From NCBI GenBank assembly GCA_965279285.1, contig OZ257148.1, forward strand, positions 1,550,001-1,614,000: a stretch of DNA of 64,000 bases, given 5' to 3'. The DNA comes from G965279335 sp965279285 (GTDB taxonomy: Bacteria > Pseudomonadota > Gammaproteobacteria > DSM-16500). The translations under genes were made by a program, and so were the position numbers. Of this stretch, positions 9,041-17,988 are shown in pieces; position 1 is the first letter of the stretch, and each line of letters starts with the position of its first letter. Below the pieces are notes generated by a model that was given only the letters and a program-made list of their open reading frames with translations, was not told where the DNA came from and did no database searches.

Positions 9041-10270
9041 ATGGCAAAGCCAAATAAAGATTTAATAGTTGGAATTGATATTGGTACTTCAAAAGTAGTT
9101 ACTGTTGTTGGTGAAGTAACTGCAGAGAATAAGATTAATATCATTGGAATTGGATCACATCCATCCGTGGGTTTAAAGCGTGGCGTGGTAGTTCATATTG
9201 AGCCTACCGTTCAATCTATTTTGCGTTCGGTTGAAGAAGCTGAATTAATGGCAGGTTGTCAGATTTATTCTGCATTTACTGGGATTGCTGGTAGTCATAT
9301 TCGCAGTATTAACTCTCATGGGATTGTTGCAATTCGTGATCGTGAAGTGACTCAGGTTGACATTGATCGTGTTATTGATGCCGCAAAAGCGGTTGCGATG
9401 CCCGCAGATCAAAAAATTCTGCATATTTTACCGCAGGAATTTATTATTGATAATCAAAACTCAATTCGTGAACCGATAGGAATGTCGGGTGTTCGACTTG
9501 AAGCTAAAGTACATATTGTGACAGGCGCCGTGAGTGCAGCACAAAATATTGTGAAATGTTTAAAACGTTGTGGTCTCAATGCAAGTGATGTTGTTTTGGA
9601 ACAATTTGCATCGAGTCAATCTATTTTAACAGACGATGAAAAAGAGCTTGGTGTCTGCATGATTGATATTGGTGGTGGCACTACTGATATTGCTATTTTT
9701 ACTGAGGGCGCCATTAGACATACGGCAGCGATTCCTATTGCAGGTGATCAAGTCACAAATGATATAGCGATCGCATTACGAACACCGGCAAAAAATGCAG
9801 AAGAAATAAAATTAAAATATGCTTGTGCATTGCAAGATCTTGCTGATACCAATCAAATGATAGACATTCACACGACGGGTGATCGGCCGGTAAGACACCT
9901 TTCACGACGGATACTAGCAGAAGTTGTTGAAGCTCGTTATGAAGAGTTATTTTCATTAGTAGCAGCAGAAATTCGTCGTAGTGGTTTAGAAGACTTTATT
10001 GCGGCTGGAATTGTATTAACTGGCGGTGCGTCAAAAGTAGAAGGCGCTGTTGAGTTAGCAGAGCGGGTATTTAAAATGCCTGTTCGACTAGGTGTTCCAC
10101 AGTTTGTCACTGGCTTACCTGATGTTATTAATAATCCCATTTATGCAACAGGCATTGGTTTATTGCTGTATGGTATGCAACAAAGAGGTAACGCAAGTGA
10201 AGCTTTAACACAATCTAATTTAAAAGGATTGTTTACAAGAATGAAAAGTTGGTTTCAGGGTAATTTTTAA
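9041..10270 (+). CDS. ftsA: FtsA, actin-like divisome anchor
   Basis: Actin-fold ATPase that tethers FtsZ filaments to the membrane and recruits later division proteins. The 409-residue product starts with the phosphate-1 motif VGIDIGTSKVV, carries the FtsA-specific 1C domain after HSHGIVAIRDREV-type sequence, the phosphate-2 region CMIDIGGGTTDIAIF and the adenosine motif IVLTGGASKVEG. The C-terminus FTRMKSWFQGNF is the expected amphipathic membrane-targeting helix. It sits 15 bases after ftsQ and 29 bases before ftsZ, the usual ftsQAZ order. Confidence 0.97.
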   Translation: MAKPNKDLIVGIDIGTSKVVTVVGEVTAENKINIIGIGSHPSVGLKRGVVVHIEPTVQSILRSVEEAELMAGCQIYSAFTGIAGSHIRSINSHGIVAIRDREVTQVDIDRVIDAAKAVAMPADQKILHILPQEFIIDNQNSIREPIGMSGVRLEAKVHIVTGAVSAAQNIVKCLKRCGLNASDVVLEQFASSQSILTDDEKELGVCMIDIGGGTTDIAIFTEGAIRHTAAIPIAGDQVTNDIAIALRTPAKNAEEIKLKYACALQDLADTNQMIDIHTTGDRPVRHLSRRILAEVVEARYEELFSLVAAEIRRSGLEDFIAAGIVLTGGASKVEGAVELAERVFKMPVRLGVPQFVTGLPDVINNPIYATGIGLLLYGMQQRGNASEALTQSNLKGLFTRMKSWFQGNF

Positions 10271-10299
10271 GTTATGCGCTTTAACGAAGGAGTTTTTTT

Positions 10300-11478
10300 A
10301 TGTTTGATTTGACTAAGAGCCACACACAAGATGCGGTAATTAAAGTCGTTGGGGTAGGCGGTGGTGGTGGAAATGCAATTGAGCATATGATGGCAGCCAC
10401 TATAGAAGGTGTTGAGTTTATTTGTGCTAATACAGATGCACAGGCATTACGTAACTCTTCTGCTAATAAGCTTATTCAGCTCGGTGATAGTATTACACGT
10501 GGATTAGGTGCCGGTGCAAACCCAGAAATTGGTAAGCGATCTGCAGAAGAAGATAGAGAGCAAATTAAAGCCGCGTTAGCAGGTGCGGATATGGTATTTA
10601 TTACAGCAGGCATGGGGGGCGGCACAGGAACAGGTGCAGCGCCTATTTTTGCTCAAATTGCAAAAGAATTAGGGATTTTAACAGTTGCAGTAACGACCAA
10701 GCCTTTTACTTTTGAAGGTAAAGTACGGATGCAGGTAGCTGAAGCAGGTATAGCAAATTTGAGTCAATATGTAGACTCATTGATTACTATTCCTAATAAT
10801 AAATTGCTCAGTGTATTAGGCAAAAATATTACTTTAGTGAATGCGTTTAAAGCAGCAAATGATGTGTTGCGTGGAGCCGTTCAAGGTATTGCTGAGTTAA
10901 TTACTCGACCAGGATTGATTAACGTTGATTTTGCTGACGTTAGAACAGTGATGTCGGAAATGGGTATGGCAATGATGGGTACCGGCATTGCATCTGGTGA
11001 GAATCGTGCACGATTAGCTGCTGAAGCGGCAATATCCAGTCCATTACTCGAAGATGTTGATATGAGTGGGGCGCGTGGTGTGTTAGTTAATATTACCGCG
11101 GGATTGGACATGTCGATTGGTGAATTTGAAGAAGTGGGTGATGCGATTAAAAGCATTACGTCTGAAGGAGCGACAGTGGTGGTAGGTACTGTTATTGATC
11201 CTGAATTGCGTGATGAAGTAAGAGTAACGGTTATTGTAACAGGTTTAGGCCGTAAGCAAGGCATGGGTTCTGTTCACAGATTACCAGAGACCACACGTGC
11301 CGATGGTACAGTAGACTATCAGACGCTAGAAAAACCTACAGTTATGCGAAAATATGCTAATTATTCATCAAACCAGGCTGCTCCTGTTCCTCCTAAGCCT
11401 GTTGTTATGGATGCTTCGGAATTAGATTATCTTGATATTCCGGCATTTTTGCGTAGAAAAGAAGAAGTCATGGAGTAA
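10300..11478 (+). CDS. ftsZ: FtsZ, tubulin-like division GTPase
   Basis: Forms the cytokinetic Z ring. The 392-residue product has the tubulin signature GGGTGTG at residues 106-112, an N-terminal IKVVGVGGGGGNA nucleotide-binding loop, the T7-loop region NVDFADVRTVMSEMG, and the globular-domain end VTVIVTGLG. A linker follows, and the conserved C-terminal peptide is LDYLDIPAFLRRK, which binds FtsA and ZipA. AAGGAG precedes the start. A single copy of the palindromic repeat begins six bases after the stop and may serve as the transcript end. Confidence 0.98.
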   Translation: MFDLTKSHTQDAVIKVVGVGGGGGNAIEHMMAATIEGVEFICANTDAQALRNSSANKLIQLGDSITRGLGAGANPEIGKRSAEEDREQIKAALAGADMVFITAGMGGGTGTGAAPIFAQIAKELGILTVAVTTKPFTFEGKVRMQVAEAGIANLSQYVDSLITIPNNKLLSVLGKNITLVNAFKAANDVLRGAVQGIAELITRPGLINVDFADVRTVMSEMGMAMMGTGIASGENRARLAAEAAISSPLLEDVDMSGARGVLVNITAGLDMSIGEFEEVGDAIKSITSEGATVVVGTVIDPELRDEVRVTVIVTGLGRKQGMGSVHRLPETTRADGTVDYQTLEKPTVMRKYANYSSNQAAPVPPKPVVMDASELDYLDIPAFLRRKEEVME

Positions 11479-11483
11479 AAAAT

Positions 11484-11513
11484 GTAGGGTGGGCAAAGCG
11501 CAGCGTGCCCACC
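11484..11513 (+). repeat. Palindromic repeat core, single arm
   Basis: One arm of the 30-base repeat core (GTAGGGTGGGCAAAGCGCAG and the following GTGCCCACC), in the ftsZ-lpxC gap directly after the ftsZ stop. The core is itself partly self-complementary (GGTGGGCAC pairs with GTGCCCACC in the complementary orientation), so one arm can still form a short hairpin. Confidence 0.9.
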
Positions 11514-11579
11514 AAACTCTAGCCACTGAACCGTTACGGTTAGGGAAGTTACGATCTTTACTGCGGGAAAATTCATAAT

Positions 11580-11607
11580 TTGAACCCTAGCCCTTATGTG
11601 TTACAAT
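11580..11607 (+). promoter_or_regulatory. Probable sigma-70 promoter of lpxC
   Basis: A TTGAAC box at 11580-11585 and a TACAAT box at 11602-11607 are separated by 16 bases and lie 31 bases upstream of the lpxC start. Both match the consensus well. This fits independent transcription of lpxC after the repeat that follows ftsZ. Confidence 0.6.
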
Positions 11608-11638
11608 TAAGCTAATCAGTCAACAAAGCGAACTAATA

Positions 11639-12562
11639 ATGATAAAACAACGAACTTTAAAAAATGTTATTAAAGCGACCGGAATTACCTTGCATGGTGG
11701 TCAGAGAGCAGAATTAATTCTTAGACCTGCGCCTGTCAATACAGGTATTATCTTTCAGCGCATTGATTTGGATCCCGTCATTGAAATTGCAGCACTAGCA
11801 GAAAATGTTGGTGATACAACCCTGTCAACTGCACTAGTGAAAAACGGTGTGCGTGTTTCTACCGTTGAGCATTTGTTATCAGCTTTAGCAGGATTAGGCA
11901 TTGATAATGCTTATATTGATGTGACAGCAGCTGAAATTCCTATTATGGATGGCAGTGCTGGACCTTTTGTTTTTTTGGTGCAATCAGCCGGGATTAAAGA
12001 ACAAAATGCTGCAAAGCGTTTTATTCGCATTAAACAAAAAGTTACTGTTAAAGATGGTGATAAATGGGCTCGATTTGAACCATTTGAAGGATTTAAAGTT
12101 TCTTTTACTATTGAATTTGATCACCCTGTATTCAATATGCATAGCAAGACAGCGACATTAGATTTTTCCAGTACTTCTTATGTTAAAGAAGTTAGCCGAG
12201 CGAGAACATTTGGATTTAAAGCCGATTTTGAAAAATTACGTGCAATGAATTTAGCTCGTGGTGCAAGCTTGGATAATGCCGTGGCAATTGATGATTTTCG
12301 CGTATTAAACGAAGATGGTTTACGTTACGAAGATGAATTTGTTCGGCATAAAATTTTAGATGCGGTTGGTGATCTTTATCTCTTAGGCTCTAGCTTAATT
12401 GGTGCTTTTAGCGGATTTAAATCAGGCCATGCTTTGAATAACAAGCTCTTACGCAAGCTATTAGCAACTCAGGAAGCGTGGGAGTATGTCACCTTTGATG
12501 ATCCAGCAGAAGTGCCTATTTCTTATGTACGGCCTATTTTAGCAATGGATAATCCTCAATAG
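11639..12562 (+). CDS. lpxC: LpxC, UDP-3-O-acyl-GlcNAc deacetylase
   Basis: Zinc hydrolase for the first committed step of lipid A synthesis. The 307-residue product starts IKQRTLKNVIKATGITLHGGQ. Zinc-site and catalytic elements are STVEHLLSALAGLGIDNAYID, EIPIMDGSAGPF, and the C-terminal HKILDAVGDLYLLG plus SGHALNNKLL with its conserved histidines. It ends the rightward dcw block, and its own promoter is likely at 11580-11607. Presence of lpxC indicates an outer membrane with lipopolysaccharide. A repeat copy follows 15 bases after the stop. Confidence 0.97.
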   Translation: MIKQRTLKNVIKATGITLHGGQRAELILRPAPVNTGIIFQRIDLDPVIEIAALAENVGDTTLSTALVKNGVRVSTVEHLLSALAGLGIDNAYIDVTAAEIPIMDGSAGPFVFLVQSAGIKEQNAAKRFIRIKQKVTVKDGDKWARFEPFEGFKVSFTIEFDHPVFNMHSKTATLDFSSTSYVKEVSRARTFGFKADFEKLRAMNLARGASLDNAVAIDDFRVLNEDGLRYEDEFVRHKILDAVGDLYLLGSSLIGAFSGFKSGHALNNKLLRKLLATQEAWEYVTFDDPAEVPISYVRPILAMDNPQ

Positions 12563-12577
12563 ATAAAAATAGAAAAT

Positions 12578-12607
12578 GTAGGGTGGGCAAAGCGTAGCGT
12601 GCCCACC
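12578..12607 (+). repeat. Palindromic repeat core, single arm
   Basis: One arm of the repeat core with a single change (AAAGCGTAGCG instead of AAAGCGCAGCG), lying between the convergent genes lpxC and dciA. Its downstream flank CTGCTGAATAATTACC matches the outer flank of the copy at 764-901, suggesting that the two are close relatives. Confidence 0.9.
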
Positions 12608-12638
12608 AAGTTCTTTTCCTGCTGAATAATTACCACTT

Positions 12639-13082
12639 TTATAGTATCTCGCCCCGCCTAGCAATTTTCTCTAGTATTTCCCGTAATTTTTTATCTTTAA
12701 TCAAACTTGCTGACTTAAGAATATGTTTTGCCGCCACAGCAGAAAGCTGCATTTTTACTTTATTACGGCGTTTATTATTGGATTTTTCTAGATTTGGATC
12801 AGGTCGAGTTTTACAACAAATTGCTTTTACCATCTGTAAATGAGGGTGTTGATTTAATTTAACAATTAAATCTGGAATAAGAAAGCGTAATTGCGTAGCC
12901 CAGCTGCCATTTTCAACAATAACAATTAAACAGTTATTTTGTAAATTCGCTATTTTACAATGGGCCGCAATGTTAGGATCTAAATATTGCGCAAAAATGC
13001 GATTAAATTGATTGAGCTGCTCGACTTTTTTGAGCAAGTTGGCTAGAGATTTACCTTCATTATTTAAGATGTGAGTTGTCAT
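12639..13082 (-). CDS. dciA: DciA-like DUF721 protein
   Basis: DUF721 family protein of 147 residues. In bacteria lacking DnaC this family (DciA) helps load or activate the replicative helicase DnaB. The KH-like core is visible as NNCLIVIVENGSWATQLRFL followed by a lysine- and arginine-rich tail. The start is taken at MTTHILNNEGK (13082); an upstream in-frame start would add 43 residues overlapping secA and not resembling the family. It is divergent from secA across 88 bases and convergent with lpxC. A DUF721 gene between lpxC and secA is a known gammaproteobacterial arrangement. The family assignment is firm; the helicase-loading role is inferred from relatives. Confidence 0.8.
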   Translation of the reverse strand: MTTHILNNEGKSLANLLKKVEQLNQFNRIFAQYLDPNIAAHCKIANLQNNCLIVIVENGSWATQLRFLIPDLIVKLNQHPHLQMVKAICCKTRPDPNLEKSNNKRRNKVKMQLSAVAAKHILKSASLIKDKKLREILEKIARRGEIL

Positions 13083-13170
13083 AGAAAACAGTGTAACGAA
13101 AATTTGACTTTTGTGACAGACTGCGTAATGCTTCGAGTTAATTTTTTTATTTGAGAATACAGCTAATCCT

Positions 13171-15879
13171 ATGTTAACCAACCTTTTAACTCGAGTTTTT
13201 GGTAGTCGCAATCAACGCTTAATTAGACGTTTTACTGTGATTGTTGATAAAATTAATGCCTTTGAAGCACAAATTTCAGCACTGTCTGATGCTGCTCTGC
13301 AAGCTAAAACTCAAGAGTTTAAAGATCGCTTAAAAAGCGGTGAAACAGTAGATGGTATTTTACCCGAAGCTTTTGCTGTTGTGCGAGAAGCGAGTAAGCG
13401 CGTATTAAAGATGCGTCACTTTGACGTACAGTTAGTAGGTGGGATGGTTTTACATGGCGGTAATATTGCTGAAATGCGGATGGGTGAAGGTAAAACCTTA
13501 GTCGCTACTTTAGCCGCTTATCTCAATGCATTAACTGATCAAGGTGTGCATATTGTCACAGTGAACGATTATTTAGCAAAACGTGACGCTGCCTGGATGT
13601 CGCCTCTTTATAGTTTTTTAGGCCTGACGACCGGCGTTATTATTCCTAATATGTCCCCTGTAGAAAAGCGTGAAGCTTATGCAGCAGATATTACCTATGG
13701 TACTAATAATGAATTTGGATTTGATTATCTGCGCGATAATATGGCTTTTAGTTTAGCAGATAAAGTACAGCGACCACTTAATTACGCTATTGTCGATGAA
13801 GTGGATTCGATTTTAATTGATGAGGCAAGGACACCACTCATTATTTCTGGAGCAGCTGAAAATAACACGGAGCTTTATTTAGCAGTAAATAAATTAGTCC
13901 CGCGTTTGGTGAGACAGAAAGATAAAGAAGCGCCTGGTGATTACTTTATTGATGAAAAAAGCAAACAAGCTCATCTTTCTGAAGAAGGGCATCAACATGT
14001 TGAAGAGCTTTTTGCTGAAAGTGGCTTATTAAAAAATGGTGAAAGTTTATATGATGCAAATAATATTAGTCTCATGCATCATTTAAACGCAGGTTTGCGT
14101 GCTCACGCCTTATTTCAGCGTGACGTTGAATATATAGTGCAAGGTGGTGAGATAGTCATTGTCGATGAACACACAGGCCGAACCATGCCAGGCCGTCGTT
14201 GGTCTGAAGGCTTACATCAAGCGATAGAAGCTAAAGAAGGTGTAGAAATACGGCAAGAAAATCAAACACTCGCGTCGATTACCTTCCAAAATTATTTTCG
14301 AATTTATAATAAATTATCTGGCATGACCGGTACAGCTGATACCGAAGCTTATGAATTCCAGCAAATTTATGGACTAGAAGTTATTGTTATTCCAACAAAT
14401 AAAACCATGGTTCGAATGGATCATTCGGATTTAGTTTTTATGTCGGTAGAGGAAAAATTTGCAGCCATTATTACAGACATTAAGGCATGCCAAACAAATG
14501 GCCAGCCAATATTAGTTGGGACGACATCGATTGATACTTCAGAATATCTTGCTCGGTTACTAGAGAAAGAAAAAATTCCACATCAAGTATTAAATGCTAA
14601 ATTTCATGAAAAAGAAGCTCACATTATTGCTGAGGCAGGTAGACCAGGAACAGTGACAATCGCGACGAATATGGCGGGTCGTGGTACTGATATTGTGTTA
14701 GGAGGAAACTTAAATGCTGAGCTTAAGCAATTAGAAAATCCCACTCCCGATGAAATTTTACAACGCACTAAAGCGTGGGAGCAACGTCATGCTGCGGTTA
14801 TTAAAGCCGGTGGTCTATATGTATTAGGTACTGAGCGGCATGAGTCGCGCCGTATTGATAATCAATTACGTGGGCGTTCAGGCCGACAAGGTGATCCAGG
14901 TAAATCCCGATTTTATTTATCATTGTCGGATAATTTATTGCGAATTTTTGGAGGTGAACGCTTAACTGCCTTAATGAAACGAATTATGGGTGTTGAAAAA
15001 GGCGTAGCATTAGAATCGAGTATGTTAAGTAATAGTATTGAAAAAGCGCAACGCAAAGTAGAAGCACATAATTTTGATATTCGTAAACAATTACTTGAAT
15101 ATGATGATGTTGCGAATGATCAACGTAAAGTAATTTACAGACAACGCGATGATCTATTGTCATCAGAAAATATTAGTGAAGCGATAGGCGCTATTCGTCA
15201 GCAAGTGGTTGATCAAGTGATTAGTGATTTTATTCCGCCGCATAGTTTAGAGGAACAATGGGATGTTCCGGCGTTAGAAAAACAATTAGCGCAAGATTTT
15301 AATCTCAATGTTCCTATTCAAACGTGGTTAGATCAAGATGAAGATTTACATGAAGAAAGCTTACGTGAACGCATTCACAAAATGATAGATGATGCTTATA
15401 AAAATAAGTATAGCCAAGCGGGCGATACAGTCATGCATCAATTTGAAAAAGCGATTATGTTGCAAACATTAGATGCGACTTGGCGTGAACATTTGTCAGC
15501 AATGGATTATTTGCGACAAGGTATTCATTTGCGTGGTTATGCGCAAAAAAATCCTAAGCAAGAATACAAACGTGAATCATTTGATTTGTTTGTCAGTATG
15601 TTAGACAAAATTAATTTTGATGTGACATCATTATTATGTAAATTTGAAATTAGAGCAGAAGAAGACGTAGAAGCAATCGAAGCGCAGCGTCGTAATGCCC
15701 TTAATGTTAAAATGGAATATAAGCATTCTGATACGCAGAAAGCGCAATTAGAAGAAAGAGATGTTGCAGTTGCTGAGTTGCCACAGAGACGTGGTGAGCA
15801 AGTAAAAGTAGGCCGAAATGAAATATGCCCTTGTGGATCAGGTAAAAAGTTTAAACATTGTCATGGTAGCTTGGGATGA
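13171..15879 (+). CDS. secA: SecA, preprotein translocase motor ATPase
   Basis: Cytoplasmic ATPase that drives unfolded preproteins through SecYEG. The 902-residue product is full length. Visible are the Walker A loop MRMGEGKTL (about residues 102-110), VDEVDSILIDEARTPLI, the preprotein cross-linking domain after it, GMTGTADTEAYEF, TNMAGRGTDIVLGG and the arginine-finger region RGRSGRQGDPG. The C-terminal zinc-binding tail NEICPCGSGKKFKHCHG, which contacts SecB and phospholipid, is intact. Its stop overlaps the start of mutT by four bases (ATGA), so the two are probably cotranslated. Confidence 0.98.
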   Translation: MLTNLLTRVFGSRNQRLIRRFTVIVDKINAFEAQISALSDAALQAKTQEFKDRLKSGETVDGILPEAFAVVREASKRVLKMRHFDVQLVGGMVLHGGNIAEMRMGEGKTLVATLAAYLNALTDQGVHIVTVNDYLAKRDAAWMSPLYSFLGLTTGVIIPNMSPVEKREAYAADITYGTNNEFGFDYLRDNMAFSLADKVQRPLNYAIVDEVDSILIDEARTPLIISGAAENNTELYLAVNKLVPRLVRQKDKEAPGDYFIDEKSKQAHLSEEGHQHVEELFAESGLLKNGESLYDANNISLMHHLNAGLRAHALFQRDVEYIVQGGEIVIVDEHTGRTMPGRRWSEGLHQAIEAKEGVEIRQENQTLASITFQNYFRIYNKLSGMTGTADTEAYEFQQIYGLEVIVIPTNKTMVRMDHSDLVFMSVEEKFAAIITDIKACQTNGQPILVGTTSIDTSEYLARLLEKEKIPHQVLNAKFHEKEAHIIAEAGRPGTVTIATNMAGRGTDIVLGGNLNAELKQLENPTPDEILQRTKAWEQRHAAVIKAGGLYVLGTERHESRRIDNQLRGRSGRQGDPGKSRFYLSLSDNLLRIFGGERLTALMKRIMGVEKGVALESSMLSNSIEKAQRKVEAHNFDIRKQLLEYDDVANDQRKVIYRQRDDLLSSENISEAIGAIRQQVVDQVISDFIPPHSLEEQWDVPALEKQLAQDFNLNVPIQTWLDQDEDLHEESLRERIHKMIDDAYKNKYSQAGDTVMHQFEKAIMLQTLDATWREHLSAMDYLRQGIHLRGYAQKNPKQEYKRESFDLFVSMLDKINFDVTSLLCKFEIRAEEDVEAIEAQRRNALNVKMEYKHSDTQKAQLEERDVAVAELPQRRGEQVKVGRNEICPCGSGKKFKHCHGSLG

Positions 15880-16250
15880 TTCCGGTTGTTGTTGGCCTTA
15901 TTTTTAATGCTAAAGGTGAAATATTAGTAGCGCAACGCGCAGATAATAAATTTCAAGGCGGGCGTTGGGAATTTCCAGGCGGAAAAGTTGAGCCACATGA
16001 AAATTCATATCAGGCATTACAGCGTGAGTTATTTGAAGAAATTGGTATTCAAGTCACTGCTGCTGAGCCCAGCCAGCAATATGAGCATATTTACCCAGAA
16101 AGAACTATTTTATTAGATGTTTGGCGAGTCACTGACTATGTGGGAGAGCCGTATGGGAAGGAAGGACAAGCGATAAAATGGGTTAGTCTTGCTACACTTA
16201 TTACCTTAGAGATCCCAGATGCAAATTGGGATATTATTCGGTCTTTATAG
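15876..16250 (+). CDS. mutT: MutT-like Nudix hydrolase
   Basis: Small Nudix pyrophosphohydrolase of 124 residues, the MutT type that removes 8-oxo-dGTP from the nucleotide pool. The Nudix box is GGKVEPHENSYQALQRELFE followed by EIG, matching the G-x5-E-x7-RE-x2-EE-x-G pattern. WEFPGGK and a C-terminal WVSLATL-type segment also fit MutT. It overlaps the secA stop by four bases, and secA-mutT is a common gammaproteobacterial pair. Its 3' end overlaps the convergent yacG by six bases. Confidence 0.9.
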   Translation: MIPVVVGLIFNAKGEILVAQRADNKFQGGRWEFPGGKVEPHENSYQALQRELFEEIGIQVTAAEPSQQYEHIYPERTILLDVWRVTDYVGEPYGKEGQAIKWVSLATLITLEIPDANWDIIRSL

Positions 16251-16436
16251 ATTGTCTTCTTTCTCATCATCAGAAGGTATTTTTTCTCCAGGAAGTCGAT
16301 GCTGCTCATCAGCCCATGCTCCAAGGTCGATTAATTTACAACGCTCAGAACAAAAAGGTCGAAAAATATTGTCGGGTAGCCAGGTATTTAATTTTTTACA
16401 AGTAGGGCAACTAATCTCTTTTAATTGAGTATTCAT
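16245..16436 (-). CDS. yacG: YacG, zinc-binding DNA gyrase inhibitor
   Basis: Small zinc protein of 63 residues; YacG binds GyrB and inhibits gyrase in E. coli. The four-cysteine zinc motif is CPTCKK (CxxC) and FCSERCK (CxxxC), followed by the diagnostic LIDLGAWADEQHRLPG. The start is taken at MNTQLKEISCP (16436); a longer ORF adds seven unlikely residues. It overlaps zapD by four bases and closes the leftward pil-coaE-zapD-yacG block, the usual order. The acidic tail PSDDEKED is normal for the family. Confidence 0.93.
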   Translation of the reverse strand: MNTQLKEISCPTCKKLNTWLPDNIFRPFCSERCKLIDLGAWADEQHRLPGEKIPSDDEKEDNL

Positions 16437-17203
16437 AAAGTACAGTATGATAACCAAAATTCTAAATTATGCATATGTTGTGTTGGTCTTTCGTGAATAC
16501 TTGGTGAATAAAATCGAATACTTAAAAAATGCCTACCAATGCTAATTTCTGGGTATGTAGTAGCTGTGTTAGGGATGATTACACGAATGAGGCGTAGATT
16601 GGTTTGCGGGTCTAAGAGCTCTTGATAGAAGCCATTTTCGGCGCTTTTCTTTTGGATTTTACTGCCTTCACGTGTGAGTTGTAAGAGTAGTGTCGTTGCA
16701 AGCCTGACATTATTAAATTCAGCAAGCCAAGCTTGGATGGTTGCTTGACGTGTGCTGGCAGGTTGATTTAGCCAGTAATAAAAAACAGGAATGTCAAAGC
16801 TGCATCCACCACCTGGGCTAGTTAAATGGAGACGTAAATTATTGAGCAACTCAATTTCACGCAGCGGTTGGCCGATTTTGACACTGCTTTCGATAAAGTT
16901 ACGGCTGAGTTCTTCGAGTTGTTTAAGGATGGTTTGAAGTTTTGTAAAATCAACCTCAGGAGTGTTTTGTAATTTAATTAATAAATTGATTTGCCCCATT
17001 AATTCTTTCGCTAATTTAGCTTTTAAATCGGGTCGGTCGAGTAGTTGTAATATATTAATGATAATTGAAACTACATTTCGAGTGCCAGTAATGGAGGGAT
17101 CTGATAATTGGTGGTCTAGTTGAAAAAATAATTGTTCAAGACGTAAGCACACTCTGATAATTTCATTCAGTGGTTGTTCATAAATGATGGTATTTTCTAT
17201 CAT
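16433..17203 (-). CDS. zapD: ZapD, FtsZ-bundling division protein
   Basis: Cytoplasmic protein of 256 residues (formerly YacF, DUF1342) that crosslinks FtsZ filaments in the Z ring. Typical features are the N-terminal YEQPLNEIIRVCLRLEQLF, a helical first half, and the beta-rich second half with GGGCSFDIPVFYYWLNQPA and the end IRFYSPSIHERPTQHMHNLEFWLSYC. It lies between coaE and yacG as in many gammaproteobacteria and overlaps yacG by four bases. Confidence 0.93.
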   Translation of the reverse strand: MIENTIIYEQPLNEIIRVCLRLEQLFFQLDHQLSDPSITGTRNVVSIIINILQLLDRPDLKAKLAKELMGQINLLIKLQNTPEVDFTKLQTILKQLEELSRNFIESSVKIGQPLREIELLNNLRLHLTSPGGGCSFDIPVFYYWLNQPASTRQATIQAWLAEFNNVRLATTLLLQLTREGSKIQKKSAENGFYQELLDPQTNLRLIRVIIPNTATTYPEISIGRHFLSIRFYSPSIHERPTQHMHNLEFWLSYCTL

Positions 17204-17325
17204 AATTATCCAGGCTACTTTAGCTAACTGCCTTAAATAATAACATGATATTTATAAAAGTGCTGCAATAAATTAGGCATTAATGGGTTGGTTTTTGTTC
17301 AGTTAGAGGTGGCTATTCAGCTTTT

Positions 17326-17355
17326 GTAGGGTGGGCAAAGCGCAGCGTGCCCACC
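17326..17355 (+). repeat. Palindromic repeat core, single arm
   Basis: One arm of the repeat core (GTAGGGTGGGCAAAGCGCAG and GTGCCCACC) in the 184-base zapD-coaE gap. No second arm is visible nearby. It could shorten or stabilise the leftward transcript between the two genes. Confidence 0.9.
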
Positions 17356-17387
17356 ATCTCTTATCGAAATAGAGTTGATGCTCAACA

Positions 17388-17987
17388 TTACTTCGCTAAA
17401 TTTAGATAAAGCTGATGAAATTTATCAACCTGCGGCAGCAAATCCGCAAGCTCACCATCATTATAAATAACATCATCTGCTTTTTTTAAACGATCTTCAC
17501 GACTAATTTGGGTTTTTACTATAGTAGTAATCATATTCTCATTAGCGTTATCACGAATTTTAGCGCGAATAATTTGATTATTCTCGTGAGTATCAACAAC
17601 TAACACGCGATTGATTAAGGGATTGGGCGTTGTTTCAAATAATAAAGGAATAACTACAATACAATAAGGTGAGCTTGATTCTTGAGCTTGTTGTTTCATA
17701 GCATTTCGAATCAGAGGATGTAGTAATTGCTCTAGCCACAGGCGATCTGCTGGTTCTGCAAAGACTCTTTTACGTAAGCTTGATCGATCAAGGGTTCCAT
17801 CAGTTAAAAGGATACTAGAGCCAAATTGACGGGAAATTTTTTCCAAAGCAAGCTCGCCTTTTGAAGTAAGATCTCGTGCCAGTTGATCTGTATCAATTAC
17901 AGTAATCCCTTTTTCGGCAAATAAATTAGCAACCGTTGTTTTACCACTGCCAATCCCGCCGGTAAGTCCTACAATATAATTTGTCAT
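17388..17987 (-). CDS. coaE: CoaE, dephospho-CoA kinase
   Basis: Catalyses the last step of coenzyme A synthesis, phosphorylating dephospho-CoA. The 199-residue product has the P-loop LTGGIGSGKTTVA (about residues 7-19), VIDTDQLARDLT, LHPLIRNAMKQQ and VVIPLLFET, all in family positions. It starts one base after the pilD stop on the leftward strand, as in the conserved pilBCD-coaE arrangement. The final region NDGELADLLPQVDKFHQLY matches the family end. Confidence 0.95.
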   Translation of the reverse strand: MTNYIVGLTGGIGSGKTTVANLFAEKGITVIDTDQLARDLTSKGELALEKISRQFGSSILLTDGTLDRSSLRKRVFAEPADRLWLEQLLHPLIRNAMKQQAQESSSPYCIVVIPLLFETTPNPLINRVLVVDTHENNQIIRAKIRDNANENMITTIVKTQISREDRLKKADDVIYNDGELADLLPQVDKFHQLYLNLAK

Positions 17988-17988
17988 A